The notes below the pieces were generated by a model. It was not told the origin of the DNA and did no database searches. It saw only the letters and a list, made by a program, of their open reading frames with translations. Below, piece by piece: positions 6,367 through 13,484 of a stretch of 19,951 bases of DNA. The stretch covers positions 1 to 19,951 of the forward strand of contig CAYJDW010000047.1 of assembly GCA_964368985.1 (NCBI GenBank), in the 5' to 3' direction. The position numbers and the translations under genes were made by a program. This stretch comes from G023898405 sp964368985 (GTDB lineage: Bacteria > Myxococcota > UBA727 > JABDBI01). The stretch's first letter is position 1; every line of letters starts with the position of its first letter.

Positions 6367-8880
6367 ATGAAGCAGATGGGTTTAACTATTTCTCTTATAG
6401 TCACCTTTTTCTTGTCTATGCCAGTGAATACTACGGGGTTTAGGACGCTGAAAAATGACCCTGCACATCTGGCTATGGCAAAAAATCCTGCCTTTGATGC
6501 TGTTGGCAAAATAGAATTGGTTTTCTTTAATAAAAAAACCTCTCAGGTTGCTCATTCCTTTTGCACCGGAACACTTTTCGATAGTAGGACGGTGCTAGCC
6601 GGTGCTAGCTGCGTCGAGCCTATAATAAAAGATAATAATAATGTATTTATGCCAGGTGGAAGCAAGTTCTTCCTAGGAAACGATGTATGGAATGAGCCTA
6701 AGGAAGAACGCGCAATCACCAGTGCTATTTATATTGGCGAGTTTGAAAGTAATCCAAAGGCGAGGCAGGCTAGGGATATAGCACTGCTTTATTTAGATGC
6801 ACCGATAAGTTCCATAGAGCCCGCCAAATTATATACAGGAAACCCTTCACATCTCGTGGGTAAACCAGTCGTTTTAGTGGGTTTTGGTTATATCGGGGAT
6901 CCAACCCATGTAAAGGAACAGATCGACTATCAAAAAAGGGCCAGTTTGCAGCAGATTCAAAGCTATGATCGAAGCATGCTAAAGACTGAATTTAGAAAAA
7001 TGGGGTGGATGAAGGAAGCGATGTTTACGCACGGTGACCAAGGTGGCCCCATGTTTTTTAAAGAAAAGGGCCAATGGTTTCTCGTGGGCGTGAATGCGTT
7101 TCGCGAAGCTCCCAAAATCGAAGGGGTATCACCAAACCCGGATCCACGTGTAGTGGTGTTTGGCACTATAGGTTATTCCATGGCTATTTCTATTTATGCT
7201 GATTGGATCAAAGAAAATGCCGGCGAAAAAATCCTGAGGAGAAAAACCGGCAGTGGTCAAAGCGAATGGAGTTTTGGCCCCTATTGGCAGGATTACGTTG
7301 TTCCTAATAACCAAATCGGTAGCTATTATCATGCCCACGTTGATCAACCTGGAGCTCTTCTCATTAATAACTTGTTTAGTCTTGATAAATTGGTGGTCGA
7401 GCACCCGCAGGCAAAAGTGTATTTGGTTCGTAGCTGGCCAACCGACTTGAATGAAGACGACGTTGAGAAAGAAATAATGCGCCTTTCCGAAGAGAAAAAT
7501 GATTTTGAAGCCGTAGAACTGAGAAGAACCATGATTAAGAATAACCGCAAAGACGGTCATTTATCTCGCATTGCTCAGCTAAAAGCCCACGAAGTGGTGA
7601 TTGAAAAAGGAAGCCTTCATATCGACGGGGAGCTTTGGGTTGACTCATTAGAAATCAAAGTGGGAACACTCATGGGTTCGGGCGAGGTGATTCATGCCGA
7701 TATTTCAGTGCTCAACTCAGGTGGAACGGTGGCGCCAGGTGGTCCTGGAACCGAAATAGGGGTGCTTACTCTCTGGGGTGGATATGAGCAGAATGACAGC
7801 AGTAAAATTCCCGCCAAACTTGTCATTAGAGTTAAAGGCAACGAATTATTAAAACCTGGCAGGAGCGCCTTTCTAAAAAGCGACCTTCTAAAGGTAAAAG
7901 GCCGAGCCAAGCTAGGTGGTACTCTCGAAATTCGCGAAATAGGTCATCCGATCAGAGTAAATGATCGTATTGAGATACTTCATAGCATGGAAGTACAAGG
8001 GCAATTTAATCGCATAATAGCGCCGCCAAATCTGTGGGCAGTTCCACGCTATTATGATGACCGAGTAACGATAGAATTTCGTGCCATAAATCATCTCTCC
8101 GCACCCTCAATGGATAATATGCCGCTGAATCTTTCAGCCGGACAAAGCCTTTCGCTGACGCAGGCCGGAACTTTTGCTAGCTTTCGGCTTAATGGGGGCT
8201 ATTTTAAGGGGCAGCAGAGTATTGCCGTGCTGGATGAACAATTCTCGAATATCGAGGGTATTTTTGAGTTGAATGGTCGCGAACCAGGGGAAATTAAAAT
8301 TTATGCTGATTATGAGCAGAGTCATGCAACGCTAAGCTTAAGGTTCCTAAAAATTTCAGAGGATAAATTGCATCCTGAGAATGACGTCTGGCAAACGGAT
8401 TCCCTTGCTATATTTGGCAACGCGCATTTAGGAGGGCATATTTCTATCAACCTTCTAGAACGCGCCCTCATGGAGCCCAAAAGAAGATTTGAGATTATTA
8501 GGGCGGAAAAAATCGAGGGTGAATTCACTTCTTTAGAAAAGTTTTCGAGTATTTTGCAGCCTCGATTAATCTATGAGCCCAAAAAAGTCTTTGTAGAGTT
8601 TTTTTTGGATGGTTCTTTGAGCGACATTGTCTATAAAGACCCGGAGGCAAAAATAGTGGCGGAATTCCTCGATCAAGTCCAAGCACATGCGGATGAACCC
8701 CAAAATCAAAAATATCGAGAACTTCTGCGCGCACTTTATCGGATGCCTAAAGACCAAATAGAAGAAAACTTAGCGGCACTTAAGATTCTGCCTATCTTTA
8801 ACCCTCTCTTTGAGGAACCTAGTTTCGAATTGTTTGGTGATGCTCCCTGGCTGTCAGGAGTACTCCCTTATATTAAATAA
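6367..8880 (+). CDS. Exported pseudo-trypsin (S1 fold) with autotransporter passenger modules, no beta-barrel
   Basis: The predicted protein has 837 residues. The start is ATG 6367, eight bases after AAGG. Residues 1-24 look like a signal peptide. Residues of about 44-285 form a chymotrypsin-like domain: FCTGTLFDSRTVLAGASC gives the Cys66-Cys82 pair, ARDIALLYL carries Asp137, GDQGGP is at 223-228, and IYADWIKE is the usual C-terminal helix. The catalytic His of 'TAAHC' is Ser81 and the catalytic Ser of 'GDSGGP' is Gln225, so two of three triad residues are lost and proteolysis is unlikely. From about 410 onward come beta-helix-type repeats (GTLMGSGEV, NSGGTVAPGGPG), then modules at 505-573 and 678-750, then a helical tail to about 810. 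This is the architecture of an autotransporter passenger, but the roughly 270-residue barrel is absent. Release or surface attachment must use another route. A binding or inhibitor role is possible but unproven. Confidence 0.8.
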   Translation: MKQMGLTISLIVTFFLSMPVNTTGFRTLKNDPAHLAMAKNPAFDAVGKIELVFFNKKTSQVAHSFCTGTLFDSRTVLAGASCVEPIIKDNNNVFMPGGSKFFLGNDVWNEPKEERAITSAIYIGEFESNPKARQARDIALLYLDAPISSIEPAKLYTGNPSHLVGKPVVLVGFGYIGDPTHVKEQIDYQKRASLQQIQSYDRSMLKTEFRKMGWMKEAMFTHGDQGGPMFFKEKGQWFLVGVNAFREAPKIEGVSPNPDPRVVVFGTIGYSMAISIYADWIKENAGEKILRRKTGSGQSEWSFGPYWQDYVVPNNQIGSYYHAHVDQPGALLINNLFSLDKLVVEHPQAKVYLVRSWPTDLNEDDVEKEIMRLSEEKNDFEAVELRRTMIKNNRKDGHLSRIAQLKAHEVVIEKGSLHIDGELWVDSLEIKVGTLMGSGEVIHADISVLNSGGTVAPGGPGTEIGVLTLWGGYEQNDSSKIPAKLVIRVKGNELLKPGRSAFLKSDLLKVKGRAKLGGTLEIREIGHPIRVNDRIEILHSMEVQGQFNRIIAPPNLWAVPRYYDDRVTIEFRAINHLSAPSMDNMPLNLSAGQSLSLTQAGTFASFRLNGGYFKGQQSIAVLDEQFSNIEGIFELNGREPGEIKIYADYEQSHATLSLRFLKISEDKLHPENDVWQTDSLAIFGNAHLGGHISINLLERALMEPKRRFEIIRAEKIEGEFTSLEKFSSILQPRLIYEPKKVFVEFFLDGSLSDIVYKDPEAKIVAEFLDQVQAHADEPQNQKYRELLRALYRMPKDQIEENLAALKILPIFNPLFEEPSFELFGDAPWLSGVLPYIK

Positions 8881-8906
8881 ACCCTCTAGGTAGGGGGAGA
8901 ATATAT

Positions 8907-8954
8907 AACTCGGGATTAGGGCGGCAATTGCTTGTTCTAGCCCCGAGTTTTTTT
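8907..8954 (+). terminator. Intrinsic terminator of the pseudo-trypsin unit
   Basis: AACTCGGG (8907-8914) pairs with CCCGAGTT (8942-8949), followed by a run of T to 8954. The loop is long (27 bases) but can itself fold in part. It lies 27 bases after the stop codon at 8880. The stretch 8955-9180 that follows holds no gene. It is AT-rich and should carry the promoter of the ferritin-like gene, though I see no strong consensus. Confidence 0.75.
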
Positions 8955-9180
8955 GGCTTCATCTTCATAAAGAATTAATAAACATATAAAAAATATTTTC
9001 ACAAAAACTGCGTTAAATTTAGGCGCCAAATAAATTTAGTATTCGCGCTCATCGCTATCCCTCTTAATTTTTTTAATAGTTCTTGCTTTATTAGACTCAG
9101 TAGCCTATCAGGTAAACAGATTTAGATTCTCTTATTGATTGTTTGGTAACTCTATTTCCATTTTAATAAGGAGAAAAATC

Positions 9181-9651
9181 ATGGTCACTCTCGTTGGAAC
9201 ACAAAGCGATTTCGCAGGTGCACTAAAATCATTGGTGGAATTGGAATACGACGCTTTATCTGCCTATGAATCCGCATTCGAAGGCTTCGACAGTAAAATC
9301 TATAAAACTAAAGTTCAGGAATTTTCTCGCGATCATGAACGTCACATCGAAGAATTGAGTAAAATTTTGAATGACCGGGGAGAGGATGCTCCGACCCAGC
9401 ACGATGTAATAAAACATTTGCTCGTTAAAGGGAAAGTTGTACTGGCGAACATGCTTGGCGATGAAGCAATATTAAGTGCAATGCTTAGTAATGAAGGGGA
9501 TACCAATCAAGCTTATTCCACCATACTGAGGCATGACATGAAGTGGCCTGAAGCCATGCCAATCCTAGAGCGTGCCTATGCAGATGAAAAACGGCATAAA
9601 GAATGGTTTAGGCAGGCAAGTAGCGAATTGCCGTCGTTGTCTCTTGATTGA
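9181..9651 (+). CDS. Ferritin-like four-helix protein (DUF2383/PA2169-like)
   Basis: The predicted protein has 156 residues. The start is ATG 9181, chosen because AAGGAG (9168-9173) lies seven bases upstream. It has no signal peptide, so it is cytoplasmic. It reads as four helices with acidic and His residues at ferritin-like spacing: Glu20/Glu22 and Glu30 in helix 1, D51HERH55 in helix 2, NEGDTNQAY (Glu105) in helix 3 and DEKRH (Glu136, His139) in helix 4. These could form a di-iron or other metal site. The overall look (AL.SLVELEYDAL.AYE, DHERHI.EL) resembles the DUF2383/PA2169 stress-associated ferritin-like family, whose exact reaction is not settled. It stands alone between two terminators, which suggests its own regulation. 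Ferritin-like rubrerythrin and DUF892 proteins are alternative relatives. Confidence 0.75.
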   Translation: MVTLVGTQSDFAGALKSLVELEYDALSAYESAFEGFDSKIYKTKVQEFSRDHERHIEELSKILNDRGEDAPTQHDVIKHLLVKGKVVLANMLGDEAILSAMLSNEGDTNQAYSTILRHDMKWPEAMPILERAYADEKRHKEWFRQASSELPSLSLD

Positions 9652-9659
9652 TACTAAAT

Positions 9660-9686
9660 AGAGCACATTATTGTGCTCTTTTTTTT
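9660..9686 (+). terminator. Intrinsic terminator of the ferritin-like gene
   Basis: AGAGCACA (9660-9667), loop TTAT, TGTGCTCT (9672-9679) and T to 9686 make a textbook Rho-independent terminator nine bases after the stop codon. Confidence 0.92.
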
Positions 9687-9698
9687 ATGCATTCCTAC

Positions 9699-9765
9699 AA
9701 AAAAACGGTGCCCCTTGTCGATGTTGGACTCCCAAAAAACCTTCGACCAGGGCACCGTTTTTATT
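9699..9765 (-). terminator. Long palindrome, terminator for the minus-strand gene (possibly bidirectional)
   Basis: AAAAACGGTGCCC (9701-9713) pairs with GGGCACCGTTTTT (9750-9762) over 13 bp. An inner GTCGA (9717-9721) pairs with TCGAC (9743-9747). Read on the minus strand, the stem is followed by seven U (A-run 9699-9705), which suits termination of the gene ending at 9826. On the plus strand five U follow, so it could back up the terminator at 9660. The long arms and AT loop could also mark a small mobile palindromic element. Confidence 0.7.
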
Positions 9766-9825
9766 GGGTTAATAAATAAAAAACAACATAACCTTGAAAC
9801 CCCCGCACGCAAAATTTCTTCAACC

Positions 9826-11145
9826 TTAATCCTTGGCAGCTTTGGTTTCTGAAATATATCGATGACAGCCTTTTGGTAGGGTGCCGGTCCAAGTAGGCAA
9901 GTTCACCCCACCATATGAAATTCCCAGCATCTGCCATTTTCCATTTTCATCGCTCTTTAGAACTGGGCCTTCTAAACTATAGCGAGCACTAGTTTTATCG
10001 ACAATAACTTCATCACCATTAGGCTGGATCCGTACAGCCTTTAAGGTTGTTGTCGTTTTTTGACATTGCCTTAAGGTATAGGTTCCCTTGTCTTTTCCAT
10101 AGCCTTTATTAATACAAAATAAACCATTCTCGCGTGACGCATCATTTTGCTCGCATTTGTAAAGCACGCAAAGCTTTTCTTCTGGAATTTCTCTTGTCTC
10201 TTTATCGTCCCAACCAATGCTATAAATGGGGATCATAACTTTGTGAAATGATTTTTCACCTTCGAGAGGCACGATTGCTTTTCTAAATCCTTTGAACTTA
10301 TAAGCCTGTTCACTTTTTTGAAAAAATACAAATTCTTTTCCGTCAATTGAAATGCCCCATAGCCCCAGGAACTCTTTTTGTTTTTGGCTGTCGGCATATC
10401 TTTGCAGTGTCAGCTGCTTTTCAACCTTTAGGTATTCTGTCCAGGCCCCCTTCATAGTAACTCTAAAAAATGAGACCGATCTTCCGGTGTTCTCCGAGTA
10501 AACTTCATCTAATTTACCTAAGATACCAGCATCAAGTATTCGTTCTTTTTCTTCTTGAAGAGCACGGACTTTGGCTATTTTGTCCTCGCTCAGGCCCGAC
10601 GTTGCGGCTTTCAAGCCCAGTAAAGAAAGCATGTGCTCTATTGCCGAAAAATCAATAACCGGGACCATCGTCATCCCTCTATTTGCAAAATATTCCTCAA
10701 GATTTCCCGCCTCAAAAATACTTTGCAATTCTTCATGATTTAAAGGAATCGCAGAAATATGTTTGGGCTCTTCTTGAAAAGTAGTCCCATCAATGCGACG
10801 GAAACTTAGATGATTATCTGGTCCCTCCAATTGAAGCTCATAGGGGGTCATTGTGGTATAATTGGCCACATATTTTTTGCCATTTTTATCTGAGAATTCC
10901 GTTGAGTAAATGCTGGTAGTTCCTTTCAAGGCATCGTCATATTTTTGTGAGCGAAACGCCGCAAAAATACCTACAATATCGCCGCTAACTCCAAACATGG
11001 CGTGACTTTTTTCACTTTTCGGAATGAAGTCAAGAATAATTCCTGCGTTTGCCGGCTCTAGATCAATCTTGCCCTTGCCCTCACCCCATACGTTTAAGCA
11101 AAATAACAGACCACATAATAATATCCCACTTCGTTTTTGCACCAT
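9826..11145 (-). CDS. Secreted protein of unknown function, possible degenerate S1-protease-like C-terminus
   Basis: The predicted protein has 439 residues. The start is ATG at 11145 (minus strand), preceded by AAGGAG at good spacing. Residues 1-21 are a signal peptide (ILLCGLLFCLNVWG). The mature protein is beta-rich with a helical middle (about 170-220, EDKIAKVRALQEEKERIL) and five cysteines, all in the C-terminal third (CVLYKC, LFC, RQC, KGC). I recognise no family with confidence. The last 60 residues, LEGPVL...GKWQMLGISYGG...GC, faintly recall the 'GDSGGP...W.L.GI.S.G..C' end of trypsin-like proteases, with the active Ser absent. That is speculation. It is read away from yggX, with a shared upstream interval, and ends at the palindromic terminator at 9699-9765. 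Confidence 0.75.
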   Translation of the reverse strand: MVQKRSGILLCGLLFCLNVWGEGKGKIDLEPANAGIILDFIPKSEKSHAMFGVSGDIVGIFAAFRSQKYDDALKGTTSIYSTEFSDKNGKKYVANYTTMTPYELQLEGPDNHLSFRRIDGTTFQEEPKHISAIPLNHEELQSIFEAGNLEEYFANRGMTMVPVIDFSAIEHMLSLLGLKAATSGLSEDKIAKVRALQEEKERILDAGILGKLDEVYSENTGRSVSFFRVTMKGAWTEYLKVEKQLTLQRYADSQKQKEFLGLWGISIDGKEFVFFQKSEQAYKFKGFRKAIVPLEGEKSFHKVMIPIYSIGWDDKETREIPEEKLCVLYKCEQNDASRENGLFCINKGYGKDKGTYTLRQCQKTTTTLKAVRIQPNGDEVIVDKTSARYSLEGPVLKSDENGKWQMLGISYGGVNLPTWTGTLPKGCHRYISETKAAKD

Positions 11146-11462
11146 TTCTGTGCTCCTTGTTAGATTCCCGAACCGAAGCGAAAATGCATCTGCAAATTTT
11201 CGATGCCGATCGCTCGTTTCACGAACAAAAATACAGAAATTTATCTATGTGACCATGGTGGAATTAATAGAAAAAATTTACTTTTCACGACGACATGCTG
11301 TGACTGTTTCTATGAGCAAGCTGCGCACGATAATTCTTCGTTTTTCAACCGCCCTTTTTTTGCCGGCAGCTTGTTTACCAGTTTGATGGCTTTCAATGCA
11401 TCCGGTGTCGACAATCGATTTCAGCAATGGCAGGCTTGCGTACAACAAACTTGGGTTTAAAT
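11146..11462. other. Intergenic region between divergent genes
   Basis: These 317 bases separate the minus-strand secreted-protein gene from yggX, so promoters for both must lie here. I see no convincing -35/-10 pair. An inverted pair CGAAAAT (11179-11185) and ATTTTCG (11196-11202) sits about 35-55 bases upstream of the minus-strand start and could be an operator, but a chance match is possible. Several short plus-strand frames cross the interval without a ribosome site or recognisable product. Confidence 0.4.
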
Positions 11463-11723
11463 ATGAATGGAAGAAAAATGGTATTTTGTAAAAAATTGGG
11501 CAAAGACCTGCCGGCGCTTAGTGAAGCGCCGCTCAAAGGGCCGATTGGGCAGTTGATTCTCAATAATGTTAGCGAAGAAGCGTGGCAGGAATGGGTTGAG
11601 GCAGAAATCAAAATTATCAATGAAGAACGGCTTGATTTAAGTGAAGAGAGAGCACAAATCAGGCTCTTCGAGCAGATGGTTGAATTTTTAAATCTGGGCG
11701 ATCTCGTCGAATTGAGTAAATAA
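11463..11723 (+). CDS. yggX: YggX, Fe(2+)-trafficking / oxidative-damage protection protein
   Basis: The predicted protein has 86 residues, against about 90 usual for YggX. The family pattern is clear: (R)xVFCxKLGK near residues 3-13 with the conserved Cys9, a Pro/Gly turn (APLKGPIGQLI), the signature NVSEEAWQEW, then 'INEERLDL' and a C-terminal EQMVEFL helix. YggX is a small cytoplasmic protein linked to protection of Fe-S enzymes from oxidative damage and to labile iron handling. ATG 11463 gives the usual N-terminus before VFC. ATG 11478, with GGAAGA just upstream, would start directly at VFC and is an alternative. The gene lies immediately before hflX in the same frame, with only 12 codons between the stop and the first conserved HflX residues. 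Confidence 0.88.
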   Translation: MNGRKMVFCKKLGKDLPALSEAPLKGPIGQLILNNVSEEAWQEWVEAEIKIINEERLDLSEERAQIRLFEQMVEFLNLGDLVELSK

Positions 11724-11789
11724 GCAGGGGGCGTTATTAGCGAACTATTTGGCAATATTAAGGATCTGAAGCATCACCAGCTCAAGGTA

Positions 11790-13484
11790 TTGAATGGTTT
11801 GCTCAGTGCTCACTCCGGCAATGTCGATATTGTCTCTGTCATGCTCGCCCGTAAGCTGGGCGAAGCTGCTTTTTTATCGCGTCGCATGGTGGGGGTCTTG
11901 CTTGATCGGAAAGGTGAAGTTCGCTCGGTAGTGGTTGGCGATGCTACGCGGCTTTATTTGCCCGAGATTGGTCGTCTGCGCGGCACCCAAGATCGATTGA
12001 GGGGTTTGCGCTTGATCGTAGCGCGCCCAACGCCCGCCAATCTCATGATCGCTGATAATGGCACCAAAACTTTTTGTCTTACTAATGATTTTAAAACCGA
12101 TCTAGAAAAACTCAGGCTCGACGCAGTAGTTGAAATCGATGCGAGTCGTGATGGCGTCGATGGTACCTTGATTCTAGGCTATCTAGGACGCGAACAAAGC
12201 CAGGGCGGGCAGGCCATGGTGGTGAAGGAGCGAGTCTTTCGCACAGTTCATCAGCTTGATGAAGGCTTTCCTAGTTTTATCGATGGTGTCATCGATGATC
12301 TTGCTGAATTAAGCCCGGCAAAAAGTCAAAGCTCGAAGAGCCAGTTTAAAGAAAAAGCTTTATTGGTAGGCCTTTATGGCTCTAGTAAAAAAGAAGGTCT
12401 CAATTCCATGGCTGAGCTGGAAGAGCTTGCTCGGTCGGCGCGCGTCGAGGTGATTGAAGCTATTTATCAATGGCGATCGCGCGGGAATCCAAAAACCTTT
12501 ATTGGTGCCGGTAAACTTGAAGAAATCTGTTTGCGTGCTTTGTCTTTGGGGGTCGAGATGCTTATTTTCGATCACGATTTAAGCCCGTCGCAGCTCAATA
12601 ATATTACTGATTTAACTGATTTGAAAATTCTCGATCGCACTATGTTGATCTTGGATATTTTTGCCCAACGCGCGGTGACAAGGGAAGGCAAGCTGCAAGT
12701 GGAAATGGCGCAGCTGAGTTATTCCTTGCCCCGTTTAGCGAAGAAACAAAGTGGTTTATCGCGTTTAACCGGCGGCATTGGTGGCAGCGGGCCAGGGGAG
12801 ACCAAACTGGAAGTGGATCGCCGGCGAGTGAAAGATCGTTTGGCGAAACTCTCCGCCGAGCTTGAGCGTATTAAAAAACAGCGCGAACTGCGAAGAAAAT
12901 CGCGTAAGGCCCATGAGGTTCCTACCTTTGCTATTGTTGGCTATACCAATGCAGGCAAATCGACACTTATTAATGCTTTATGTAATTCGGCTATTTACGC
13001 CAAAGATGAGCTTTTCGCGACTCTCGATCCTTATTCACGGCGTCTACGTTTTCCCCATGAACAAGAGGTGCTAATCACCGATACGGTAGGTTTTATTAAT
13101 CATTTGCCGGAAAGTTTGATGAAAGCCTTCATGGCTACTTTAGAAGAGTTGCAGGATGCTGATGTTCTTTTACACGTCGTGGACATTGCTGACGATAATT
13201 ATAAGCTGCAAATAAAAGTCGTTGAGCAGGTATTAAATGATTTGGAGCTCAAAGATAAAAAAAGAATTATGATTTTTAATAAAATCGACAAATTAGACGA
13301 CGAAATTTTGCAGGAACGCATGATAGAAAGCGATGCTGTCTTAATTTCTGCGGCCAAGAAGCAGGGGCTAGAAGCGTTGATTGCGGCTTCGGTGAGTGCG
13401 ATTGAATCCATCAAAGATATCAGGCGTGAAAAAAGCAGTAAACTTGATTCAGAAATCGATGTGGAGTTTGATGAACGTTCTTAG
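11790..13484 (+). CDS. hflX: HflX, ribosome-dissociating GTPase (long form)
   Basis: From TTG 11790 the protein has 564 residues. Layout: an N-terminal extra domain (to about 180) with GVLLDRKGEV, VGDATRLYLP and RLRGLRL, typical of deltaproteobacterial long HflX; then the HflX N-domain (KALLVGLYGS, WRSRGNPKTFIGAGKLEEI, FDHDLSPSQLNN, ILDIFAQRA, GGIGGSGPGETKLE); a coiled-coil; and the GTPase domain with G1 GYTNAGKST (384-392), G3 DTVGF (431-435) and G4 NKID (497-500). HflX splits stalled or stressed 70S ribosomes. TTG 11790 is only the first canonical start codon. Conserved sequence continues upstream (SELFGNIKDLKHHQLKVL), and an ATT at 11736 behind AGGGGG (11726-11731) is a likely real start. 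The gene follows yggX closely, and its end overlaps the convergent gene at 13481. Confidence 0.93.
   Translation: MNGLLSAHSGNVDIVSVMLARKLGEAAFLSRRMVGVLLDRKGEVRSVVVGDATRLYLPEIGRLRGTQDRLRGLRLIVARPTPANLMIADNGTKTFCLTNDFKTDLEKLRLDAVVEIDASRDGVDGTLILGYLGREQSQGGQAMVVKERVFRTVHQLDEGFPSFIDGVIDDLAELSPAKSQSSKSQFKEKALLVGLYGSSKKEGLNSMAELEELARSARVEVIEAIYQWRSRGNPKTFIGAGKLEEICLRALSLGVEMLIFDHDLSPSQLNNITDLTDLKILDRTMLILDIFAQRAVTREGKLQVEMAQLSYSLPRLAKKQSGLSRLTGGIGGSGPGETKLEVDRRRVKDRLAKLSAELERIKKQRELRRKSRKAHEVPTFAIVGYTNAGKSTLINALCNSAIYAKDELFATLDPYSRRLRFPHEQEVLITDTVGFINHLPESLMKAFMATLEELQDADVLLHVVDIADDNYKLQIKVVEQVLNDLELKDKKRIMIFNKIDKLDDEILQERMIESDAVLISAAKKQGLEALIAASVSAIESIKDIRREKSSKLDSEIDVEFDERS

Noticed and set aside
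11024..11460. Several overlapping plus-strand frames upstream of yggX, one ending as a short hydrophobic peptide (LFLPAACLPV).
   Set aside because: No ribosome sites, they cross into the minus-strand gene, and different frames are equally open; no product is recognisable.
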